Assembly (NCBI RefSeq): GCF_905115235.1
Contig: NC_051851.1
Coordinates: 153,464,692 to 153,528,691, forward strand
Direction: 5' to 3'
From: Hermetia illucens
Taxonomy: Eukaryota; Arthropoda; Insecta; Diptera; Stratiomyidae
Length of the DNA: 64,000 nt
Position numbers and translations under genes: made by a program. The notes beneath the pieces are model-generated. The model ran no database searches, had not been told where the DNA came from, and worked only from the letters and a program-made list of their open reading frames with translations. Positions 20,701-32,700 of this stretch are shown in pieces. Position 1 is the stretch's first letter. Each line of letters starts with the position of its first letter.

Positions 20701-23700
20701 TCTGAGAAACTATCCGGCCGAAAAATCTGAAAAAAAACAGGAGGCTGCCACTATATGGTGCCTAGGCTCCGAAATACCCTCCGTTCCGATACCTGTTCAA
20801 ATAAAGTTAATAATAGTACACTACTATAATTTTTAGTAATTGACGGGAAAACCCCCCTTAAGTTCACCCTAGAATCACAAAGCAGCAATATCGCATTATT
20901 GCTAACAAAGTTATACTAGCTCAAAGCTGTTGCTTCTGTGCAAATTCAAGACTATGAATGTCAATATCACTTGAAAGTGGATATTTTTACATAATATATG
21001 AATATATTACGTGCTACATACTAATGGGACAAATGCAGTCAAATCTCTTTATAAAAGAAATACACAAAACCTTTCATACCTGAAGCGTCTAGCTTCCGGT
21101 TTCCCGACTTGTTTCATATTGGAACTGTGGTACTTTCTTGCTAGTCAGATGGTGTTCTATTATAGCTTCCTGAATAACCCGATTAAAGAATTCACTGAGA
21201 CACAGTGTTGGGTCCCAGCTTTTCGCTTTCCAGAGCTCAGATACATTGTCGTCAGGTCCTGCTGCTTTCCTCGATTTCATTCGTTTTATTGCCTCATCGA
21301 CTTCAGTTGCGATGATAGGTGGAACTGCTCCAAATGTCGGCAATGATTGTGGAAGTGGAGTATGAGCAGATTCTTCAGTTGAAATCTGCTCGAAATATTT
21401 TCACCATCTATCCGTCGCGGCTTGACAGTTGATAAGCAAAATACACTTTGTTATCCTGTGTGCGTTCGTTTCGGTTTTTGGCAAGTCGATACCGATCTCT
21501 CTTGTCATCCCAAGGATCCAGTTCATCGTAAAGATTTTTCTAATGGGATGCGTGACAGCGATCGTTTTCTTTGCGTCCCGGTTAACATTCTTATAAATTT
21601 ACCGATTACGAGCGTTTTATCGTCGAGAAACTTGTGGTAGAGGCGCTTCTTTTCACGGACCTTCATTTCGACATCGTCAGTCCAAAGCCAAGGATCACGG
21701 TTGCAGAGGCCGGTTTGTGGACCGTGTTTTTCATTTGGTTCCACGATTCTTCCACATTCGTAATGGTTGGTAATCGTGTTAGTGAGATCATTTCTTCTTT
21801 GTTCTCACGAAATTGCCACCATTTAATGCGCGGCAGGCCAGTGCGTTCCTCACGCTGTTTTATCGGTGGCTTAATTCGTAGGAGGGCAATCAACGGCTGA
21901 TGTTGAGGTGCGATTCATAGGGAACGGCTTTGCAATCAGTGACAGTGGTAAAATGTCGGCGTCTTATGAGAATATAGTCGATTCGCGTTTTACTGTTCCC
22001 CTTCATTGTTCGCTCTGAATCCCTTTCTCCCATGGCACCTGTTACCGTCTGTCTTTTCACTCCCATGCCCATTAAGTTCGCCGGCAATGGTAGTATAGTC
22101 GTCAGCAGGCATGTGACAAGTCTTTTCATAGAGAAGTTGCCAGAAGGCATTTTTCTCGGCATCAGATCGGTGCGTACGCGGTGATGAAGTGAATAGTGCG
22201 ATCAGCGTTCGCGGTCAATGTCATAGCTTTAGACCCGGGTTACTTGTAGAGCACAGATATCAATGCGCCTTTTTCGGCTCTTATGGGTGCCTCCTTATGT
22301 CCAGCTGAGATGAGTTTGAGGAGATGATTTTCGGATTCTTTGCGATGCTTGGTGATGGTGGTAGGTTCAGGTTGTCAGTCATAATGGATGACTAGAGGGA
22401 ATAAAATACTATATGTAATCATATAAGAGACGTTAAAGTTTCTGGATAGGAACTGATCACGTATTGGGGTTCAACAGGGCGGGAGGCGTAATATTCTTGT
22501 AACTTACAATTATTATTTGAATTACGTTATTCGCAAAGTAGATGGAAATGAAAATAATTACATCCATTGCGATCGAGTTAATACAGATAAAAATGTTGCA
22601 CTTTTGGGATTGTTTTTGAGCATTATTTAAATTTTTAGGATGATCTAATTTGGTCGATTTGAGCTAATGCTAATGCCGACTCGGAACGCATAACAATGCC
22701 TGGTGCATTGGCACGATTCGCGTGTTAAAAACGCGTGTTGAACGGAATATAAAAAATATGCTATTTATAATTTAATAGTAAATAATCATGGACTAAAGTT
22801 AGGTTAGGTTTAAGCCAACTCATCGACGGCAGGAAATTGTAAATGCGATAAATTTCAACAATATTCTTTGATAGTTTATATTTTTAAAAGTAAAATATAA
22901 AATTTTCAAGATTGCATCTCAAATAGTTGCTGTTAGTTACAGTCTTCTAAGGGCCGTTGCTTATAAATGTGCGATATCTGAGGGATCGTTCTTAATTTAT
23001 TAGTGGAGTCACGAAAAAATGGAATCGATGATCGAGCAGCGTTATGCGATAAAGTTTTATGCTAAACTGAAAAAAATATCCTGAGGAAACAACAAAATGT
23101 TTCGCGACGCTAATGAGGAATCTGCTCTACTCACAAGTTTCGAGATGGTTAAGGGCCTTTAAAGGGGGGCCGGGAATAGGTTCACGGCGAACAACGCTCT
23201 GGGCGGCCGTCAACGAGCAACATCGAAAACAATGTGGCTTGTGTTGAACAATTGTTGGACTCTGACCGTCGATTGAGTAACAAGATGGTTGCCAATGAAC
23301 TGAACTTGTCACCTACTATTATGTTTCGCATTGTTATCGAAGATTTATCAATGTGGAAAGTTTGCGCCAAGTTCGTGCGTGGTCATCTAATAGATGACCA
23401 AACAAGCGGAAATTTCAAGTGAACTTTTGCAACATCTTGAAATTGAATCGGATATTTTGGACGATGTCATCATTGATTATGAAACCTGGGTTTTTCAATA
23501 CAACCCAGAGGCAAAACCTGAAAGCTTTGAGTGGCACACCGAACAGTCCCCCAAGCCGAAAAAGGCAAAAATTTGCAAATCACAAGGGAAAACAATATCT
23601 GTTGTCTTTTAAGATTGTAAAGAAGCCGTCCATAAGCAGTTTGTTCCACAAGAGCAGGCAATTAACGCTGTCTATTACGTGGAAGTGCTGGAAAGACTCC

Positions 23701-26700
23701 GAAAAAAGGTCATCAGGACCAGAAAAGACATCTCCGATACCTGGAAACTCCGCGAGTTCCTGGTAAGCCAAAGTCGTGGAACTTGGTCGAATGGCACCGG
23801 ATTTGAAAAGAGAGGCAACCAGAACCGGGCTGAAGATAAACACCAACAAAACTAAGGTTCTTACTATGACGAGTTGTGGCACTCTTCTGATCGGCATTAT
23901 CGGCATTGAAGGTGTCGGTCAATGTGTCTACCATCATTGCTTTTTTTTGCCAACGACGGCACCTATCTTGATTTCACCAGCGTGAAACCACCAAACCCTA
24001 ACTATGCTGAACCTAGTTGGCAGCATGAGGGATGAAATTTTTGTATTCATTTATGACTCTAAAAACTTCGCAAATTGTCAGAAGATATACAATAATTTGC
24101 TTCTGAAAGTGGTCCTACAGTTATGGAACGTTTGAATTTTCGATGAATATTACTGTCCCTTTATTATTATTTATTATTATTTATTGGTTAAATCTTATAG
24201 AATAGCACGGACAAGGGTTCTATTTACCTTAAAATACAGCAAAAGGTTAAACAAGCCATATCGGAACTGAAGCTTTAGTTCATTTTGTAGCCATATGTCT
24301 CAAGTTTTTTAAATTACATATATTAGCTTTTTTACAGTTTGTAATTTATCATGACAATAGCAACCGGTCCTCTTCTTCAATGACGTGACAGGTCAAAACG
24401 GGCCTTTGCCTCCAGGATAAACTTCCGCTAGCCATCTCGAACTTCGATCGCGTCCTCTAGTTGGGAAATTTCAGCAGCTTTTTACTAGCCTCGCACACTG
24501 AGTCCTCCAACCGTTTGCGTGTCTTTCCTGCCACCACCGTTGCTGCTGGGTCGTTATAGAACTGGTACTACTCATGGTTGCATCTAGTTCGCCAGTCAGC
24601 TCCATCTCTTAATGGTCCAAGTATTCAACGTAGAACTTTACGTTTTAATGTATTGATGGAGTTCTCTAACGCGAGAGTCCATGCTTCACAGCCGTACAGC
24701 AGCACAGCCCGTAGTATGGTCTTGTAGATTCGGGGCTCAGTTTTCCTGTGCGTCCTTTAACTTTTCATTGTTCATAGGACTGAATAGTACGATTTGTTAG
24801 ACATCATTATTCGTCTCTGAACTTCGTCCTTTTCATTACCATTCCTCACTTTGTTTACTCCTAGATGCACAAAGTTGTTCATATTTTCAAAATTAAATTC
24901 GCCCATTGTCAGGTTTTGTCGTATTGGCGACCGCCTTAATGAATGGGTCGTGAATTTTGTTTTCTTTTCATAATACTTCCTTGTCGTCAGCGAATCCCGC
25001 TATTTGCGAAGATTCGCAGAGCAATGTTCCTGTGGTACCTAACTCCAGTTTGTGGATAACATATTCAAGAACTAGGTTAAAAAAATGAGGCGAGTCCATC
25101 TTCTCGCTTTAATTGGCAGTCCATTTCGAAGCACTCCTTTGGCTCAGGAAGCACTTTTACATGGGATACAGTCTTGGCCATCTTCAATTCAGTCATTCGT
25201 ACCATCCGATCTCGAGCTGGAAGAAATGCTCTCCCCGCTCGAGAACACGGTACGGGCCTTCGTATGGAGGCTGCAGCGGCTTCCGGACAGTATTCGTCCT
25301 GGCCAGGACGTGCGTGTGGACTCAAATTGCATACCCTGGTCAATGATGATCACTGCAGGGGCGCCAAAGCGAGGGATCCACACTCCACAGAGGGCTTCGG
25401 CATTGCCTCAGGCCACCACCTAAACCTGTCGATGATTGTAAGGCAATACTTGTAACCGTGCGATTCTCGCAAAGGGCCTACGATGTCGAGGTGTATGGTG
25501 TGGAACCGCTTGGTGGTGCAGGGGTTGTGCATTTCTTTTCTTACATGCCTGGTGGCCTTACATTTTTGGCATGCGATGCACTCTCTGGCCCAGGAGTTGA
25601 CGTCCTTATTCATGGAGGGCCAGAAGTATTTCTCGGTGACTAACCGATTTGACGTCCTGATGCCTGGATGCGCTACGTCGAATGTTCGGAGCAGAGAGAG
25701 ATGTTCGAGCCGAAGATGGGCCTCCCGAAATTTATATTTGGGGTTGGATTTGAACTTGAAGTACGCGGCGAGCAGTTCTCGATCGTAGATGCTGTATTTC
25801 CGTTGAACGGAGTTAAACTGTCTGGAGAAGAAGCCTTGGTTCACCTTTTGGTGAAGAGCACCACCTACTGCGATGTCAGAAGCATCACCAAAAACGGTTA
25901 GGGGTGCATCTTGTCGAGGAAATGCCAAGAGTGTAGCAACAGCCAGTTGCTGTCGGGATTTATGGAACGCGCGGACAGCCTCTTCAGACCACACAATCTC
26001 TCCGTGTGTCCTTTATTTTGGGGGTAGACAAGTACACGTTCAAAACGGACTGGTGTTGGGCGAACCTCCACAAATTCTTCACGGTTTTCGGAACCGGAAA
26101 GCTTGAGATCGCTTGCACCTTGTATGGGTCGGGTGTATTCCGTCAGGGGAAATGAAGTGACTGAGGAATTTCACCTGTGACTGGAGGAACTTGCATTTCT
26201 CAACGTTTAGGATTAAACCGGCCTCAATGAGACGTTGAAAAATGCACTCGAGATGGGCTAAGTGCTCAGACCACAGGGGCGCCTGTTGCATAAACTGTGC
26301 AAACACTTTCCGTACAATAGCCAGCTTCTGGGGAGGTAGGGGACGCAACTCCGAGAAGATCGAGAAGATAGGGGAACCAGTAGTGTTAATGTGGTGCAGC
26401 ACATTGTGCTTCACTGGTTTGGAGGGACTACATTCGGTAGTAATCTGGCTGAATTTTTGGAAGAATGCCCGAACACGAAAGTCAGTAATGTCCTCCAACA
26501 GTACGGAAAGATTGTTGTTAGGAAGAGATGAGATTTGGCCTGACGAATTAAGGTTGGTTGTGGAGTCTATAAGGGAGTGTCCACCAGCAACCCATAGTGA
26601 CACAAGAAGTCTGCGCCTAAAATGGGGAAGCTGACATCCGCCAGGATGAATAGCCACGAAAACGTCTTACCCAAGCCAAGACTCACATCCGCTTGCCTAT

Positions 26701-29700
26701 ACCTGTATGTGTTAATTCGGGAGGAATTTGCTGTCGCAAGTTTTAACGGTTGAGGAAATAGTCGATGGTGCCGGGGTGCGGGAAGAATCGAAACCAGTAT
26801 CTACAAGATAACTGCGCCTGCTGAGAGGGTCATAAATTGTTAGGGCACGTGGCGCTGCATTCTGAGTGGCCGTCGCCAAGACCCCCCGCGGACCTAGTTT
26901 TTTAGGGTAGGCGCGAATTTACGCGGGATCGTACATTTGGTGGCTTTTTGGACGAATTTGCGATGGTACCAACAAATACTTCGGTCCGTAGGTTGTCCTG
27001 ACGATCTGCTACCCGATCGCTCTTTTCGAGCATAAGGCCGCGAGCGAGTTCGCCACCTGGCAGCCGAACATACTGGCCACTAGCGCGGCTATTTCACGCT
27101 TCAGCTCGCCAACTTCATCAGAAGGCTGCTGACGGGCCGCTAGTGTTGGACGCGCGTGCACCTTATCGGCTGCAGCTGCCAGCGGATCCAAAGAACGGGA
27201 GACGCAGGCGAGGACCACCTGGGTGCAGTCCGGGAGTCGTCGCAGCCAGAGTGATTTCAACAAGTCGTCGTCGATCTTGCTCCCATCCAATTGCCTCATT
27301 ACGCAAAGCAATTGGCTGGGAGTTCGATCGCCCAATGTAAAACCTACCAACAAGTGATCCAGCTTAATTGAATCACTTACCGACAGGCGTTTGATCAACT
27401 CGGTCTTTAACAGTGTGTAGGAGGCCGGTTTAACAATGTCGGCTACCAGGAGGATGGACTCCTCATCCAGACCTACAACCGCGTGATTAAATTTAGTCGC
27501 GCTTAAAAAAGGACAAACCACAGTTCCGGATTCCGTCGCCAAAATGGAGATACGCGCACAGAGAGGGCGGCCACCTGAGGTTCCGATGGGCGGATGCGTA
27601 GACCAAAATGAAAAGAACTCGCCACACTATCATACGCTTGAAGGAAGCCGACTAAGAGCTGATGCACATCTTTTTTTGATATCGTCGGGGTTACCTATCT
27701 ATAGCCTCGTACAAAATCTTTCACCGCGCCCTATTTTTCGTGTCGTTGTTAAGTTTTAATATTCCTTCAATATTCTATTTCCGCTGTTTTTTCCTGCACA
27801 TCCGGTTTGCTATTCGCCTGAGCTCGACATAAGTTTCTCGTTTTCCCCTTGTAGGTCGTTCTATGTATTTACGGTAAACATTGTTCTTTTCATTGATTGT
27901 ATTGCTGAGAAACGAACGCTAGCTTCAAGTTTATTTTTTTCATATGCATAGTTTCTAGCCCTCACATTTCTCTGCAAATTCAAATTACACACTCACCACA
28001 CTGGGTGTCAAGTAGCAAATTTGAATGGTCAAACCGTCAAACTTGTCATCGTCTCTTCTTTCTCTTCGACTTTCGTCACCTCGAAAATTCCATACTAACA
28101 AACGTCAAACTCTCTTATACGCCGAACACCGAGCGAAAATCCCGACAGATGATTAATCTCTTCCCAACGTTTGACACCTTGTTTTTGTCTCGTCGCGTTT
28201 CATGTCTACAGAACGAAATGTAGACAATTTTCCTGTGGTTTTAAGCAGCCAACAAACAGTGTCGTGAAATTATTCAAAGTTTCAGTTTGCGCGTGAAAAA
28301 TTACGTGAAAGTGTGTTGGACTACGAGAGATCTGTGCCCAGTCGCGCACCGACTCAACAACAATGGACGATACTTCGCAAAGTAGTCCGACAACGCCAAT
28401 CGCCAAGGAAAACATTCCATTAATCAATAAGCCGCGACGTCGCTGGTATTTCTTCAGGTGAATTTTGTTGTGGAGTTTACGGCGGTGGTTCGAGATGTTC
28501 TATTGATTTTCGAAACGGCTGGTGGCAGCTGTGAAATGTTTCATTGAATTGCGTCTTGATGGAGACTTGTCTGTGCTCCCTCGCCGTCTTGTGGGTCCCC
28601 TTTATCGATTTTTTTCTTCTTCTGTTTGCAAAAGATGTGAATCATATCAAGAAAGTTGGTGTGGGATTGCAGATATGGCATGTTTTGACCTCATAGTTGT
28701 TCGAAACTAGTCAGAAGCAGATAACGTGGTTGGGGTGTGATGGAAACAACAACCCCCGGAATCGAGGAACTGCATGAAATGTGCTTTAAATAGTGCCCGA
28801 GGTAGCTGCTGGCTATCAACCTGGTTTGGCATTTGACCTATTTGACATCATATGTAACTCAGCCCCTGCATCGGAAAACGTCTACTTTTCTGATGTACAC
28901 TTAGCAGTAATTATGACGCATTTTCCACGATAACTAGGAGAAAACGTTCAATTTTCATCGGGAAAGGAGTAATTAAAGCCCATTAAGTTAGCATGTTTCA
29001 ATGGCAAATTAAAGTTGTTAAAATATTTCTAAAAATACTTTAAACATTTGAATAAGACTCAGTTCTTGATCCCAAGAGGCTTCGCTTTCTTTATCTTTCT
29101 GTGGTCAGCAAATGCACTACATTGCTCAGTTCGTGAAAATGTCGTAAGTTTTTCTTTTTTTTTTGTGATCTCGTAATGAACATGAGTTACTTCTTTTGAA
29201 AATAGTATTATAATTTTCACATTTGAATGTCCGTTAGAAAGAAAGTGCCTAAGTTCCGAAGACGCACCATGATCCATCACCAAAGGGGGGCTTCGAAATA
29301 ACGTCGCTGGAAAACATCTCCATATATTGGTTTATCATGACTCGGTAGGCAGCAGTGGCCACTCCGAGGAGCCCAATTAGCGCTGTGGTGCGCCGTGATG
29401 ATACCACAAACTCCTAAGCTCGTGACTGCTGTTAATGGAGCAGAGAGTCAGAGTCTAGCCGGCTCGGATCTTCAGAGCCAGCCCGTAGCATTCACGAAGG
29501 AAAACAGCTCTGCTACCCTGAAGCCAGAAATCTCTCTGAGGTCCCTAAAGAACGGTTTACCCAGTGTCTGTAGCCTGACTCTAGCTAGAGCTAGGCAATC
29601 GCAGAGAAAATGCATGAGGGTCTCCCTTCCTTCTCCGCAGCTTCGACAATGCGAATTGTAGGATATGAAGAGCCTGTCAGAACGGTCCCCTATGGACCAG

Positions 29701-32700
29701 TGTCCCGTGCAGACCGCCGTAATCTTGAATGCATTTGCACGCGTCTGGCACAGGAGCTCTCGTGATCGGGCTATGTTATAAGCGGACCAAATTCTCCTTG
29801 ATTTGGCACAGCTCGTAAGCCTTCGCCATTTTAGGTCCGCGGCTGCTAGGTAGTGCGAGTAGACTCGGCCCCCGACAGCCGCCAACGAAACACCGACTAT
29901 TCACCCTCTATGTTCCTATGGTCGGAAACCCAGAAGAGGGTGACCTTGAACGTGCCGCCCAGGCGGTTCAGCGCGTCTCGGCACAGTCCCACCAGCCTGA
30001 AAGATGTCGTCGCTGAGTACAAGGCCTTGATGGCCGCTTGGCTGTCGGTCACAAGGGCTATGTTACGCTTGGGGCACGAATCTCGCTCCAGCCATCGACA
30101 GACTTCAGACAGAGAAAACCCTTGCGCCGACTCCACAGGCCATCTTTGATCCGTCGGTAAAGAATACCGAGTCATAACCTTGCAACACGCCGCCGATCTT
30201 CAACTTTGCCCTGGTCGGAAAGTCCACAGCAAAGTTTCTCGTGAAGTCCAGCTTGCGTGTGGCATAGTCCGTGTGGAATGCCCAGATTTCCCGAGGTACT
30301 TCGTCTAGGATGTTGCTGTGGCCGGAGGACTTCGCTGCCCAGCATCCGAACTCACGTAGTCTGACGGCACTGCACGCTGCAACGTATTTAATCTGGAGGT
30401 CTAGGAGGAGGAGATGCAGGACTACATTGAGAGCATCTGCCGGGCAGGACTGTAGAACCCCAGTAGCACCTGCACACGCGGTTCTTTGAATTATATTAAG
30501 CTTCATTCTATTGTATTTTTTTCTCAAAGCCTGCTACCATACAATAGAGCCATACGTTAGGATCGGACGCACTACAGCGGTGTACATCCAGAGAACCATC
30601 CTCGGCCGGAGACCCCATTTCTTTGCAAAGGTCCTCTTGCAGACATAGAAGGCTATACAGGTCTTCTTAACCCTCAGTTCTATGTTCAATCTCCAAATTA
30701 GCTTTGCATCCAGGATTACACCCAGATACTTTACATTAGAGGAAAGAACCAATCTTTGTTCATTCAGCCGTGATAGATGGATTCAGGTATCCTTGGCTTG
30801 GTGGTGAATAGCATCAGTTGCGATTTGGTTGGGCTTATGCTGAGTTCGCATCTTGCGGCCCACAGGCACACCTTTCGCAAAACGCCTTCAATAATGCCGC
30901 TCATAAACAGAAACATCCCTGACACAAATATCACCAAGTCGTCGGCATACGCCACCACCTTCACCCCGCTGCTGTCCAACGTACGCAAAATTTCGTTCAT
31001 TACTATTAATCAGAGCGTCGGTGCCGGGCGTGCCTCTGTTCACAGCTCTGGTCAAGTGGTTGCCTCCCAGATCCGACTGGATTATCCTGGTACTTATCAT
31101 GGATATAATCCAATGCGTGAGATACCCCTCCAATCCAATACCGGTCAAGGCTTCCTTGATGGCGTTGATACTAAAGTTGTTAAAAGCTCCCTCTATATCC
31201 AAGAAGGCAGCTAGGGTATACTGCGGCGATCGCTCAACCGTGCCAATTACCTCGTGGAGAGCGGTTTCTGTGATTTTCCTTTGAGGTAGGCATGCTGGAA
31301 CTTAGAGAAAGGCGTTCTCTCTATAATCGTCCTAAAGTAAATGTCCAGGACGCGCTCTAGGATCTTCGGCACGAAAGGTTGATTGGTCGAAAGTTCTTCG
31401 CGGACTCATTACCGCGCCTGCCCGCTTTCGATATGAAAATCACTCGTGCGCGTCTCCAGGACTGTGGTAACGTATCATAAAGAGATGCAGCTCCGGTAAA
31501 TCAAACCACGGCACAACCCTTTCCTGTTGCTTCTGTAAGATGACTGGCGTTATGCCATCTGGACCTGGAGATTTATATGCGGAAAAGCTGTTTATAGCCC
31601 GGCCGATCTTATCCTCGCGTAATTACCGATTTTATAGTCTCGCACAGCTGGGGTGGCCGCAAACGCTGCAGGCAAGGTTCTGACTCACAGTCGTCCTTGC
31701 TGGGGGGAAAGTGCGTTTGAACTCTGAGATTTCGCTAGAAGATTCCGTCCAGGAGCCTTCCGACTTTTTAAGAAGGACAGAATCTTACTGAGCCTCGCGG
31801 ATTCACTGTTGCTTTCGATGTTCTGACAATAGTCCAACCAGCACCATGGCGGTCCTGATGGCCGACTTGTATTTCTTCAGGCAGTCCTTGTATGGCTGCC
31901 AGTATTTTTGCCCGTAACAGATGTTGAAGATTTCTCTGGTCAGCTTCCTGAGGCTGGAGAGATCTTCATTCTACCACGATGGCAGTGTTTTTTTGCTGTA
32001 TTTAGTAGGGGACGAGACTTTAAAGGCGGTATCGAATGCCTTTTCCAGGGCCCCGACCTTTGACTCCAGTTCGTCTGTCGTTCCAATCTTGCCAATTTGC
32101 GCACCGGAGAGTTTGTTCTTAATTACTTGACCAAACTTTCTCCAGTCGATCCTGAATTTTGGTGTTTTTTCGCGGCTTCTTCAATGAATAAAAAAAACTA
32201 CTGAATGAATCGCAATTATCCTAGTTTGCGGACCGTAGAAATATGTTCTGAATAAATCGTGAACATTTCAAAGAATTTGTTGTTGGATAGATTTTAGGCT
32301 ATGGTGGCAGCAAATTTTCAATATGCGGTTTAGAGAAAAACGCATTTAAAAAGTAGAAGACGATTTTTAGCCATCAAACCTTTAGCTGACCATTAATCTG
32401 CTATGCCTAATCCATAAACCTTAGGTTTCTTAGAGAAACACATGTACAACCTTGGTTTCAATTCTTGTTCTTTTAGCGAAGTCATTCGGATCGATAAATA
32501 CGCACTTTATTACGGCGATCGATATAAATCTGGCATGCGACTTATCACGTGTTTAACCTTTAATTTCCAAACGACTCCGAATATCAAAAAATCACTTTGC
32601 CCATATATTCTACACTATATCTTGATACAATTGATGCCAAAAAAAAATTCGCTTCCGCGGATCCGACACACGGGATGACCCCCTTAAGCTTACATGAATG

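Larger units (their letters stand above)
19240..22390 (-). mobile_element. RTE-clade LINE, near full length, broken and interrupted
   Basis: On the minus strand, 22200-21900 gives endonuclease pieces ([20 protein letters not shown]). 21890-21520 is the linker. 21343-21090 is RT block 1 ([18 protein letters not shown]). 20592-20190 is RT ([57 protein letters not shown]). 20251-19991 has YADDVFLA. 19947-19666 is the C-terminal part ([33 protein letters not shown]). It is interrupted by a 418-bp TIR element at 20656-21073 and carries a tandem duplication at 19408-19770. Several frameshifts; inactive. Confidence 0.88.

Noticed and set aside
5-32243. A giant TIR transposon or Polinton-like element bounded by the inverted repeats at both ends
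   Set aside because: The left copy has its own second terminus at 150-166, so it is a complete 162-bp element. The region between holds unrelated host exons and LINEs, not a coherent cargo.
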